64,000 nt of DNA from Calothrix parasitica NIES-267. GTDB lineage: Bacteria > Cyanobacteriota > Cyanobacteriia > Cyanobacteriales > Nostocaceae. Shown here piece after piece: positions 18,903-28,100 of the stretch. Made by a program: the position numbers and the translations under genes. The stretch covers positions 1,200,936 through 1,264,935 of the forward strand of contig NZ_AP018227.1 of NCBI RefSeq assembly GCF_002368095.1. The letters are read 5' to 3'. The notes below the pieces were generated by a model. The model did no database searches. It was not told where the DNA came from and saw only the letters and a program-made list of their open reading frames with translations. How positions within the stretch are numbered: position 1 is the first letter of the stretch; every line of letters starts with the position of its first letter.

Positions 18903-19434
18903 TATAAGCTCCAAATTTGTCGTTGCTCCCTTCCAAGAAAACAGCGACATAACTGCCAATGCCTTTAGCGGTGCTGGTGGGAATGTAGAAATTCTCTCCC
19001 AAGGAATCTTTGGCATCGAACCCCGCGCTCAACAAACAGATAAAAGCGATATCACAGCAAGCTCAGAATTAGGAGTTCCAGGAAATCTTAATCTCACCGA
19101 TCCAGATGATAGCAGTATCCGAAACAACCTCAGCAACTTACCCGAAAACCAAATTGACACCAACACCATCATTGCGAATAGTTGCATTGTCCGCAATAAC
19201 CAACAAAGCGGTACTTTCTTCGTCACGGGTTCCGGTGGTTTACCTCAAAATCCCAGCGATGCACCACTTTCTAATTACTCTACTGGTTCAGTGCAATCTA
19301 TACCTATTAATTCAGAAAAATTACCATCATCAACAACTCGAAGTTCTTGGAAAATAGGCGACCCTGTAGTTGAACCATCTGGAGCTTATCAACTACCAAA
19401 CGGTCAAATCGTCTTAAGTCGAGAATGTTCTTAG
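18885..19434 (+). pseudogene. Out-of-frame C-terminal part of the TpsA gene at 15729
   Basis: In the +1 frame this encodes GDGGNINISSKF, NSDITANAFSGAGGNVEILS, TNTIIANSCIVRNNQQSGTF and the end LPNGQIVLSREC, matching the tail of the intact TpsA gene (13.3-13.86 kb) almost codon for codon. There is no start codon or ribosome-binding site of its own. Confidence 0.85.
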
Positions 19435-19477
19435 TAAAAAATAAAAAATATCATACTATATTTAATATTTTAGAAAA

Positions 19478-20833
19478 ATGCAGTTAGTAAAAAGAACGAT
19501 TATAGTTATAACTTCGATAATTATAAATATCACCTTTGCGTATAAAGCTAATAGCCAATCAACTCCACCCGAAGGAATTAATATTCCCCCAGATATTCCC
19601 GAACCTGTAGAAGAAACTATTCCGGAACGGGAACAACAACCCATAATTACTCCAACTCCAATTCCCCCTCCCAAATTACAAATCCCTGAAACACCTCAAC
19701 GAACAGAACCCGCAACTCCAAGCAATCTACGGTTTAATATCAAAAAAATAGAAGTACTGGGTAATACCGTTCTCGAAGACGAAATTAATCAACTTGTAGA
19801 CAAATATCAAAATCAAAATCTTTCTTTTGCAGACTTAATTCAACTCCGCACAGAAATTACTCAACTTTATATCGACAATAATTATCAAACTTCCGGTGCT
19901 TTTGTTGTTAATAATCAACTTCTCAATAACGGAATTGCTCAAATTCAGGTAGTCGAGGGACAATTAGAAAGCATAGAAGTTAGCGGACTGCAAAGATTAA
20001 AACCAAGCTACGTCCGCAGTCGTCTCCAAGCAGCAAGCAAATCTCCTTTAAATCGCGAGCGTTTGGAATCTGCACTGCAACTATTGCAAATTGACCCGTT
20101 ATTACAACAGGTGAATGCTGAATTAACCGCTGGTAGCGCTCCCGGTAAAAATATCCTACAGGTAGTAGTAAAAGAAGCACCCGCATTTCATTCCGGTGTT
20201 GCTGTTGCTAACAATCAATCACCTAGTATTGGTTCGGTTCAAGGTAACGTGTTTGTTCGTCACGATAATTTGTTGGGTTTTGGAGATAGCTTGAGTGCTG
20301 AATATGGTTTAACTGATGGGTTGGATATATACAGCATCGGTTATAGTTTACCGGTAAATTATCGTAACGCTACGGTTAACCTTCGCTATAGCAATAACAA
20401 CAGCGAGATTATTGAAGATACCTTTGAAGATTTGGATATTCGTAGCGATTCCGAGACATTTTCACTTAGTTTCCGTCAACCATTAGTCAGAAAACCCGAT
20501 ACAGAATTTGCTTTGAGTGTGGGTTTTGATTTACGTCGCAGTCAAACTTTTATAGCTAAACTCCGAGGTAATTTAGAACAAGCATCTCAACTTATTCGAG
20601 AAGCATTTGAAAATGAACAAGCAGCTGCAAAATTGATTGCTCATCAATTAGATGCAGAACCAAATCGTTCAATTTTACATCGCAGTGCAGCAACTTTGGC
20701 GATAGATTGTGGAGAATTAAAAGCAGCAGAACGCTTAATAGCAAAAGCTTTATCCGGAAATCCTCCTGAAGAAATTGAGGAAGAATTAAAGGATTTGTTT
20801 ATTCAAATTAATTTACGCCAAAAAAACTGTTAA
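19478..20833 (+). CDS. TpsB (ShlB/FhaC-type) outer-membrane transporter, truncated and fused to foreign C-terminus
   Basis: 451 residues. A signal peptide ends near ANS-Q (residue 26), followed by a Pro-rich linker. Two POTRA domains follow (about 85-160, RFNIKKIEVLGNTVLEDEIN; about 165-235, ESIEVSGLQRLKPSYVRSRL) and the first part of a beta-barrel (VFVRHDNLLGFGDSLSAEYG to SVGFDLRRSQTF, about 240-360). From about residue 361 (DNA ~20555) the sequence changes to a helical, TPR-like segment (REAFENEQAAAKLI, IAKALSGNPPEEIEEEL) unlike any TpsB. About half the barrel, with its conserved C-terminal strands, is missing, so secretion activity is doubtful. The gene directly follows the frameshifted TpsA gene (43 nt), so the whole pair appears to be decaying. 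Confidence 0.8.
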   Translation: MQLVKRTIIVITSIIINITFAYKANSQSTPPEGINIPPDIPEPVEETIPEREQQPIITPTPIPPPKLQIPETPQRTEPATPSNLRFNIKKIEVLGNTVLEDEINQLVDKYQNQNLSFADLIQLRTEITQLYIDNNYQTSGAFVVNNQLLNNGIAQIQVVEGQLESIEVSGLQRLKPSYVRSRLQAASKSPLNRERLESALQLLQIDPLLQQVNAELTAGSAPGKNILQVVVKEAPAFHSGVAVANNQSPSIGSVQGNVFVRHDNLLGFGDSLSAEYGLTDGLDIYSIGYSLPVNYRNATVNLRYSNNNSEIIEDTFEDLDIRSDSETFSLSFRQPLVRKPDTEFALSVGFDLRRSQTFIAKLRGNLEQASQLIREAFENEQAAAKLIAHQLDAEPNRSILHRSAATLAIDCGELKAAERLIAKALSGNPPEEIEEELKDLFIQINLRQKNC

Positions 20834-20866
20834 TCGTTTGAGCAACTTGATACATAAAAAATTACC

Positions 20867-20891
20867 CGTTTCTAGGATAAAGCCAGAAACG
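20867..20891. terminator. Hairpin between convergent genes
   Basis: CGTTTCT and AGAAACG form a 7-bp stem with an 11-nt loop between the end of the TpsB fusion and the minus-strand Rpn remnant. It could serve both strands. Confidence 0.35.
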
Positions 20892-20910
20892 AGCAAATAA
20901 AGACCAATTA

Positions 20911-21260
20911 TTATTTTTGTGCTAATTTTCTTACTTCCTCAATATCTAAATCCAATACTTTAGCAACTCTCTCGATACTATCTCCTTCCTCCAGTAATTT
21001 TTTAGCAGCTTTTAATGATACCTCTTTCTTAACACTTTGATAGTAACCTGTTTTTTCTATGTCATCACCTAAATTAATCATGGCTTCGATTTCCTCTTTG
21101 CTAAGTTCTGGGAATTTATTAACCACTATGCTTTGGATAAATGCTAGCACTTTCTTCTCCTAAATTTTCATCAGCTATTTCCTCAGTAGCTTTACTTATG
21201 AGTTGTTGGGCTAAGGTGCTAGTTTTATTACGAGTTTCCACTAAAATAGTTTTAAGAAGC
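20911..21260 (-). pseudogene. Rpn-family (PD-(D/E)XK nuclease transposase-like) remnant
   Basis: The open part (20911-21150, from GTG) encodes IVVNKFPELSKEEIEAM, then KAAKKLLEEGDSIERVAKVLDLDIEEVRKLAQ, which is the usual C-terminus of cyanobacterial Rpn/PD-(D/E)XK proteins. Immediately upstream another frame reads LLKTILVETRNKTSTLAQQL and ISKATEEIADENL, so a one-base shift near 21150 separates the two parts. The catalytic N-terminal domain is absent. This is a decayed copy. Confidence 0.6.
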
Positions 21261-21275
21261 AATTACCTTCCTAAA

Positions 21276-21641
21276 CTACGGCATAACATCATCAAGTTTT
21301 AATTGTAAACTTGGAAATAAATAGGAAGAAATCACATCTCCCAAACGATATTTTTGCTGCCGATATATACCATCAACTAACTGACATACCGTAAAAGTAG
21401 GTTGTTTGGGGTTCCCGATAAACTGCAAACCACCCAAAGCACGAAAATCAATAATCCAATATTCAGGTATCTCTAACAAACTATATTCTTCAACTTTTCT
21501 CGCATAATCATCCTGGCAATTAGTACTTACTACTTCCGCGACTAATCTAATAGTATCGCCTCTACAAATAATCGGTTCTTTATCCCATAGCGTTTCTTGT
21601 TTTAACTTTTCTTTTAATAGTTTTACCAGATGGCAAAGATA
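21276..21641 (-). pseudogene. Uma2-family (DUF820) endonuclease fragment, cut by the IS630-type element
   Basis: The minus-strand frame encodes LWDKEPIICRGDTIRLVAEV, VSTNCQDDYARKVEEYSLLE, IPEYWIIDFRALGGLQFIG and the normal C-terminal end LQLKLDDVMP, all typical of cyanobacterial Uma2 proteins (restriction-endonuclease-like fold; Glu and Asp-x-Lys-type catalytic residues). The N-terminal third is missing: the frame runs into the terminal repeat of the IS630-type element at 21641. The missing part is not found on the other side of the element, where a transposase remnant lies instead. Confidence 0.75.
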
Positions 21642-21712
21642 TATAGCGGTTTTCAGTTGAGTAGAATACAAACACGGTAAAATAAAACCAGGGGTGTATC
21701 AATAATATTCTT

Positions 21713-22099
21713 ATGAAAGCTTACGACCAAGACCTACGCCAAAAAATTATTAATGCTTTTTGTAGTAGAGAATATTCGTATCGAGAACTTGCTAAACGTT
21801 TCCATGTAAGTCTCAGTTTTATACAAAGGTTAATAGGTCGTTATTTAGATACAGGTCTGGTAGAACCATTACCACATAAAAGTGGTAATCCAGCGAAGAT
21901 AAAAGAAGAACATTATCCTGCTTTACAACAATTAGTCGAAGAAAATAATGATGCAACTTTAGAAGAATTATGTATACAGATGGAGTTAAAAACTAAAGTA
22001 AAAATTAGCCGTTCAGGAATGTGCAAAACGTTAGGAAAACTTCAATTGACACGAAAAAAAAACATTGCACGCTGCCGAACAAGATACGGAAAGAGTTAA
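21713..22099 (+). CDS. IS630-family transposase, first frame (helix-turn-helix part)
   Basis: 128 residues. An N-terminal HTH (DLRQKIINAFCSREYSYRE, LAKRFHVSLSFIQRLIGRY) is followed by a second helical DNA-binding part (ATLEELCIQMELKTKVKISR). It lacks the catalytic residues. At a run of nine A (22054-22062) the family sequence should pass from LTRKK into the frame of the next entry; a one-base shift on the A9 run would fuse the two. Such slippery runs occur in transposases of this group, but here the required shift is +1 (equivalently -2), so this may be either regulated slippage or an inactivating mutation. Confidence 0.8.
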   Translation: MKAYDQDLRQKIINAFCSREYSYRELAKRFHVSLSFIQRLIGRYLDTGLVEPLPHKSGNPAKIKEEHYPALQQLVEENNDATLEELCIQMELKTKVKISRSGMCKTLGKLQLTRKKNIARCRTRYGKS

Positions 22100-22667
22100 A
22101 AAATTGAGACAAGATTATTGGGAGAATATCCGTACAATTGAACTGAATAATTTGGTGTTTATCGACGAGTCTGGCGTAAATATAGCAATGACTAGGCTTC
22201 ATGCGAGAGCTTTGAAGGGTGAAAGAGCGCATGGTTCACGTCCAGATAAGCGTGGTAAAAATGTAACCATAATTGGGGCGATCGCTCTTAAAGGTATTGT
22301 TGGTAGTATGAGCTTTAAAGGTGGGAATGATAAAAATGCTTTTGAAACGTATGTAAATAAAGTTCTAGTACCTAATTTGTGGGAGGGGGCTTGTGTAGTC
22401 ATGGATAATTTTAGTTCACACAAAGTAGCAGGTATTAAAGAAGCGATTGAATCTGTTGGCGCTCATCTAATTTATTTATCACCTTATTCACCAGATTTTT
22501 CTCCAATTGAAAATTTTTGGTCAAAAGTTAAAGAGTTTTTACGCTCACAAGAAACGAGAACTTATTTGGATTTGGATAAAGCTATTACAGAGGCTTTTGA
22601 AACTATTAGTTTAAACGATATTTTTGGCTGGTTTCAACATTGTGGTTACTGTATTGCACCCAACTGA
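22065..22667 (+). CDS. IS630-family transposase, second frame (DDE catalytic part)
   Basis: 200 residues from TTG 22065, but more likely made as the second half of a fused product. The DDE triad is visible: VFIDESGVN (first Asp), VVMDNFSSHK (second Asp) and SPDFSPIENFWSKVK (Glu), with the family's YLSPYSPDFSPIE signature. The C-terminal end coincides with the right terminal repeat. Together with the first frame the full ~315-residue transposase of the family is present. Confidence 0.85.
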   Translation: MHAAEQDTERVKKLRQDYWENIRTIELNNLVFIDESGVNIAMTRLHARALKGERAHGSRPDKRGKNVTIIGAIALKGIVGSMSFKGGNDKNAFETYVNKVLVPNLWEGACVVMDNFSSHKVAGIKEAIESVGAHLIYLSPYSPDFSPIENFWSKVKEFLRSQETRTYLDLDKAITEAFETISLNDIFGWFQHCGYCIAPN

Positions 22668-22678
22668 AAACCGCTATA

Positions 22679-23030
22679 ATTGATGTTGTAGCGGGTAAAC
22701 CGGGACCCAAAAGTGACATAAAATTGTTTCGTGAATCCCGAGAAGGGTTTGACCCAAATCAAAAATTTAATGGGGATAAAGCTTACGAGGGAGAAGAATT
22801 AACTAAAACTCCTCATAAAAAACCTAAAAAACAAGAATTAACTCCAGAACAAAAAGCAAGAAATAAAGAGTATGCAACGGAGCCGAATTTTTGTTGAACA
22901 CTTGATTCGTTTGGTCAAAATATTTCGAGTAGCTCAAGAAAGATTTAGATTAAAATCGAATAAATATGAACAGATAATTATGACAATTTGTGGAATTGTG
23001 CGATTGCGAATAGGTACATTTATTTTATAA
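22679..23030 (+). pseudogene. C-terminal remnant of an IS5-like/HARBI-type DDE transposase
   Basis: The frame beginning DVVAGKPGPKSDIKLFRESR, with KFNGDKAYEGEELTKTPHKK and LTPEQKARNKEYA, matches the catalytic end of cyanobacterial IS5-type (DDE_4-like) transposases. At about 22890 the frame must shift by one base to continue as RIFVEHLIRLVKIFRVAQER and KYEQIIMTICGIVRLRIG, ending at TAA 23028-23030. The N-terminal half is absent, apparently cut off where the IS630-type element sits. Confidence 0.7.
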
Positions 23031-23347
23031 CTATAAATAACTCAATATGCCAAGAGTAAATTGGTTCTAACGCATACTGTTTTTTGGCTAGTTATTAATA
23101 GTAAGCATCTCAAAGCATTATTTTTGCGTACAAACTAACTACCTTTGCGATTTGGCGATAGGCGAAGCCGACACCCTCCGGGTGTATCGCACTTTTAAAG
23201 GTAGTGATAGTAAGACTTTGGTTGTTTTCGGAGATGTCTATTGAACAACAACAAGTTAAAACTTGTAGAAATATCGGCGATTAGCAATTGAAAAGCCTCG
23301 GTATATTGATTAGGATTTATTTCATCCGCGAAAATTAAATAATTTAT
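23031..23347. repeat. Gene-free stretch with nested palindromic repeat (23139-23204)
   Basis: CTACCTTTGCGA (23139) is mirrored by TCGCACTTTTAAAGGTAG (to 23204) with a 6-nt bulge. Inside are GCGATA/TATCGC and the hairpin ACACC-CTCCG-GGTGT. This is the structure of the small dispersed hairpin repeats of Nostocales. The rest of the stretch has no coding features I can support. Confidence 0.5.
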
Positions 23348-23575
23348 CTAATGAAGTAGCTTATCGCCAATAGAAGATAAATCAACAACTACATTTCCCA
23401 ATTCCTTCGGTTCTAATTTGTGTAAACCACCTCCATAGACCCGACCTCCAGAAATTAGAGCTTCATCAGAAATATTCTTTAAAGCAAGCCATACATCCTT
23501 TTTCAGTGAGGGCTGATGCGACAAAGCTTTATTTAAAGTATGTTTTGCGTATAGCATCAAGTAAACATTAGTGGC
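23348..23575 (-). pseudogene. Detached C-terminal part of the Eco57I-type methyltransferase gene
   Basis: The frame ATNVYLMLYAKHTLNKALSH, then LALKNISDEALISGGRVYGG and GLHKLEPKELGNVVVDLSS, is the normal C-terminus of Eco57I-type N6-adenine methyltransferases. It is out of frame with the main part because a palindromic repeat (23576-23613) lies between them. Deleting exactly those 38 nt would give FILNHS-ATNVYLML in one frame. Confidence 0.75.
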
Positions 23576-24924
23576 GATAAGCGGAGCTTAACGCCCATAG
23601 GGCGTAACGCCATAGAATGATTCAGGATAAATCGGAAAGGTTTTCTGCGACTGCTATTAGTTCGTCCCATGTAAGTACATAGGAATGGAGTCGGAGGACG
23701 ATTTTCTTGAGAGTACCAATGAGTACGATGTTTACACAAGTAGCGAGAACTAATACCGCTTTCTTCACCTATCTGGAGATATTGCCAAAGTGTAGGATAG
23801 TTATTTTGTATTTCAGGTAAAGGCAAACTACAATCAAGTAAGAATAACTGTTGTTCTAAAAGGGGATTACCAAGTATATCAGTTTCAATTTCTTCTACTG
23901 ATAAATAGCGAGGACTTGGTAAAATTGGTTTCAAAAACTGAGCAGGAATTTGATGAGCAGCAATTTGTTCTTTTGTTAGGATGAAAAAATCATTAGCACC
24001 CGTTGCTAAACCGCGCTTAATATTAAATAAATCTTTTAATTTAAATTGTTTTGAATTGAAGTCCTTTGGTTTAAATATTAATCCAATACTAGTCCACTTG
24101 GAAGTATTACGTAACGTATTAGATGCAACTAAATTTCTCTCTTCAGGTGCTGTGAGACTACCGCCGTAAGTAAACTCAATTGGATGATTCTGTGATGGCA
24201 AAGTTTTTTGAAACCAAATAATTGTACTTGATACCAACGCATCATCAAACTGCACTTCATTTGGACAAAAACGATGAACGCGCATTAAAGTTACATTATT
24301 AAGTAAATAATCTTTTACTTCTTGTCCATAATTGACATCCATAAATCCACTCGGTATCAGCCATCCAGCAATTCCATGTTCCGCCATCCAGGCATCTGCA
24401 ATACACAAGAAATGGCAATATAAACTTGCTAACTGACTTAGTTTAATTCCAGTTGTTGTTAAGCTTTTATTTTGTAGTCTTATTTTATCGCTACGGTTTA
24501 AATGATGGTGACGGACATAAGGTGGATTACAAATGATTAAATTAGCTTTTTCCTCTTGATTTTTAGGTGGTAAAGCTTTTGTAAAATCACTAATATTGAT
24601 TTTTAAGGGTGTATTTTTCCACAGTGAAATAGCCTCATCACCATAGTGGGAATCAATTTCATACCCTACGGCTGATTCAATTTTTGATTCAGGAAATAGT
24701 TGCAGCAATGCGGAGTAAAATGAACCAGTACCAAATGCAGGGTCAAGAAATTTTATTTTTTGATTTTGTGATAGTAAATTCTTAGAATATTCTATAATTT
24801 CGAGCGCCAATTCTGTTGGCGTAGCAAATTGGCCAAGCTTATTACGTTCGTTTTGAGTCTTCTTTGCGTCAAGCTGATTTTGACGCTGTATTCTCGTTTC
24901 TTCTGTTAATTTAGTGACATTCAT
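23557..24924 (-). CDS. Eco57I-type N6-adenine DNA methyltransferase, truncated by repeat insertion
   Basis: 455 residues. The S-adenosylmethionine motif FLDPAFGTGSFY is at 59-70 and the catalytic NPPY at 133-136, typical of gamma-class N6-adenine methyltransferases. Target-recognition-like sequence follows (about 270-440). The frame reads normally to FRFILNHS and then runs into repeat-derived MALRPMGVKLRLSPLMFT before stopping, so the last ~75 native residues (23348-23575) are lost. Family knowledge: these enzymes methylate adenine, alone or as part of type IIG restriction enzymes; here no nuclease domain is seen. The missing tail may inactivate target recognition. The catalytic core itself is intact. 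Confidence 0.8.
   Translation of the reverse strand: MNVTKLTEETRIQRQNQLDAKKTQNERNKLGQFATPTELALEIIEYSKNLLSQNQKIKFLDPAFGTGSFYSALLQLFPESKIESAVGYEIDSHYGDEAISLWKNTPLKINISDFTKALPPKNQEEKANLIICNPPYVRHHHLNRSDKIRLQNKSLTTTGIKLSQLASLYCHFLCIADAWMAEHGIAGWLIPSGFMDVNYGQEVKDYLLNNVTLMRVHRFCPNEVQFDDALVSSTIIWFQKTLPSQNHPIEFTYGGSLTAPEERNLVASNTLRNTSKWTSIGLIFKPKDFNSKQFKLKDLFNIKRGLATGANDFFILTKEQIAAHQIPAQFLKPILPSPRYLSVEEIETDILGNPLLEQQLFLLDCSLPLPEIQNNYPTLWQYLQIGEESGISSRYLCKHRTHWYSQENRPPTPFLCTYMGRTNSSRRKPFRFILNHSMALRPMGVKLRLSPLMFT
23576..23613. repeat. 38-nt palindromic repeat inserted in the methyltransferase gene
   Basis: It contains AACGCCCATAGGGCGT-type palindromic sequence (arms ACGCCC/GGGCGT). Its removal restores the methyltransferase frame, which defines its borders to within a few bases. 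Confidence 0.65.
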
Positions 24925-25039
24925 ATGTTAAATAAAGCTAAATCATCGACGCGATGTTCCCATACTCAATCAATTCCTTCTGCTGCTTCATATGCTAAGT
25001 ACCCACTATCGAAATATCCACATAAAAACAGAATAAAAC

Positions 25040-25150
25040 TAATAACTACGTTTCCCAATTCCTTCGGTTCTAATTTGTGCAAACTACCTCTGTACACCCG
25101 ACCTCCGGAAATTAGAGTTTCATCGGAAATATTCTTTAAAGTAAGCTGTA
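25040..25150 (-). pseudogene. Second copy of the methyltransferase C-terminal tail (remnant)
   Basis: The minus strand encodes LKNISDETLISGGRVYRGSL and HKLEPKELGNVV, nearly identical to the tail at 23348-23575 in both protein and DNA. It lies between the CHAT-NACHT gene and the methyltransferase start, so it is left over from a second, upstream methyltransferase copy that has been lost. Confidence 0.7.
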
Positions 25151-25186
25151 AAGACTTATTTATATGTCTACAGCAAAAAATACTTT

Positions 25187-28100
25187 CTAAACATCTGTTT
25201 CCTGCAAACAAGCAAAATATTCTAAAAGCGAACGATGGTAGAAGATATAACCTCCACCAGACTTTTGTAATAAAATCCGTTCCGTAGCATAGTCAAGGAA
25301 GCTGGCACAGTTAAAAGGGATGTAATCATTTACCCACAAAATAAATCTCAATACCAAATGTTTTATGACAATTAAGCCAGAAAATTGTCCACCAGCCAAT
25401 CCAGCGAGCAATCCAACAGTGAAACTAATGCAAATCGTCTCACGAATATTTTCTGAATAAGGAATACTTCCAATCATTCCGATTGGGAAAAAAGTTATGA
25501 AAAAAAGTATTGAATATCTAGCCGAACGAATTATTCCTTGGTTTGGTAAAGTTGTTTTTTCTATCTCTTTACCTTTATCTAATCCACCAATAACCCCAGA
25601 TACTAAAGAAAAAAGTAGTAGTTCGTATATCATATACTTCCAACCATTTTCTCTGAAATACCTGTTAGTAAAAATTAGGCGGATTCCAACATAAACCGAA
25701 CCTAAAAATAATCCATATTTAGTAAATGTGAAAGCTCTATTAAATGACCATCTAATAGTATCTACTATTTGAATATTTATATTTCTTAAACCTATTTCTA
25801 AAAATAAACCAAAAACAACTCCGTTAATAAGTAAGGTGGATAATAAAATCATATGACTACCAGCTTCATCGGGAGGAAGAAGGTGCCATGTCATCAAAGA
25901 TGTCAAACCAGCGTACATTAGACCGCAGAATATTCCTAATAATCTTCCCTTTAACAGCCCAGATAAAAGTGAAAATATCATGGCAGATATTATTGAAGGT
26001 ATGATTAGAGAAGTAAAAGATAAAAAATTAGTTGTAACTTGCGTAGCAAAGTAAAATGCCATCGCAAGTCCAGCAAGTATTCCAAAAATTAATCTTACAC
26101 CTAAGTTATAGACTAATTGTTGAAAACTTGTTTGCAACCAATCTGGCTGCATTTGTTCGATTAGATATTTACTTTGAGAACTTTTTTCCATTCTCTGAGC
26201 CAAACAAATTAAGTAATGCAGAGATTTTTTTTTTGAATATTTATGACCTATATTGCGTCGTTCAAACATCCGAAATATGTAATTCATGAATAGACTTTGA
26301 CGACTTTCTTCTACTGAATTACTTACTTGCAACTCTTCCAAGGACATCCCCCGACAAGCAATGGTGATAATATTCAGCATCAGAGGGTTTTTAGCCAAGG
26401 AAAGCAGTTTCTCATCTTCTGACAATAATATTTTCACCGCTGCAAGTTGTTCTCCTCCTTGCTGTAAATAACGGTGAATTTGTTCTTTTGTTAATGATTG
26501 AATATAAATTGCTGCTTGAAACTGAAATTTTTCTGAGATGCTATTGTAATCGTGAATGCGACTACAGACGATTATTTCAGTTTCTGAGTACTTTCGGATA
26601 AACTGATTAATTCCTGCTAGACATGATGAGCGCTGTTCTTCTTTTACTTCATCTAAACCATCAAGTAAAAGTAGTAGTTTTTGATTTTCTAACCAAATTT
26701 TTGCCTGAGACTTTGCAATTTGATACTCTTCATAAAGCTTGTTAATTAACCAATTCGTAAAATTGTTAGTTCCTAGAAAGCTACTCCAACTTGAAAGATT
26801 GAGCATTACAGGAATAGGTAAAGCTGTATCTTCCCGAGCATCAGCAATCAAATCGCGAGCAATTTCTAAAAGTGTTGTGGTTTTACCAGAACCCGGTTCT
26901 CCCAGAATCAGCAATGTTCTTCCTGCTATACTCTCGTCATCATCATTCAACTCATCGAATACATCAATTGCTCTTGTACCTAGAGGAAGGTTTCGTCTGT
27001 GTTGTGATGGTGTTTCAAAGGTAATTCTACTGGGTAAATTTAAAGCATCGGGATGTTCTTCTAAACCTAATTCAATTTTTAATTGACTTTGCAATTGGTT
27101 TTGTAAAATCGGTTTTACCCATAAATTATTAACTTTGCTGAGTAAAATTCCGCGATTTTTGAATTCCTGTGCTGATATGGGAACCCGATGACAAGCTGTC
27201 GAAATTCTGCTTCTAGTGCGTCGGATTTGTTTCCATGGGATAGTTCTTCCACCTGAATTGTCTACAATCGTGGGTAAAGCTGTTACTCCCGGTAATTTTT
27301 TATCTAATCCTTCAAGCTGTAGCTTTTCTCTTGCTTCTCGCACGGATTGGTATAAGGAATTGTCGGAAGCAAAAGATTCGAGGAAATAAAATAAAAATCT
27401 TTGTGCAACTTTATCGGGTACTGGTTCTCGCCATACAATAATTTGAGGAATACTTAAATCGGAAATTGCTTGAGCTAAACCCAGTCCATCGCAAGAATTG
27501 AAAATTACTAACTGCAATCCTTTATCAGTAGCTGTTCTCAGAGCATTTTTAAGTTCTTTGATTTCCAGTCCTTCTTCTTGAGAGTTAATATATAACCAGC
27601 CAGTTGAACAATCTTCTTGGCTATTACTATGACCTGAAAAGCAAAATATATCTATAGCATCATGCCAAAGTTCTGTAAATTCTGACCTTTTTGGTTGATG
27701 TAAAAATCTGGGTGAAGCTCCTTTACTTCGTAAGTCTTTGATAATTTTTTGGTCAGTTTGTATATCAATGTCTTTTATATATTCACTACTATTAGTATTT
27801 CCAAAAATTCCCAATATTCTTACTCTTCTAAGCCTAGTATTTTGGTTGTTTAAAGTATTTTCTTTATTTATCAAACCTGGTTTAAATTCATTTAAACTGA
27901 TAGAAAATTCTATTTTATAGTGATTGGGAAATATATTCCACCAATGCCAGGGAAGTCTGTGTAAAATATTTTTAGTTTCAGGTGATGATATTTCAGAAGT
28001 TTCAATTACAAAACTAACTTCGTCTTGAGGATTTAATTGAAGAGCTTGTGTTAAATCGTTTTTGGTTGGGATAAATATTTCTGAGTCAAGCCAATGATTT

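Larger units (their letters stand above)
21642..22678 (+). mobile_element. IS630/Tc1-mariner-family insertion sequence (about 1.04 kb)
   Basis: The ends TATAGCGGTTTTCAGTTG (from 21642) and its inverted copy ending in ACCGCTATA (to 22678) form terminal repeats. A TA dinucleotide at each border fits the TA target-site duplication of this family. It encodes a transposase in two overlapping frames and sits between a Uma2 fragment and a degraded transposase. Confidence 0.85.

Noticed and set aside
24925-25287. Plus-strand frame of 120 codons over the methyltransferase remnant
   Set aside because: It is antisense to the conserved methyltransferase tail and the end of the CHAT-NACHT gene.
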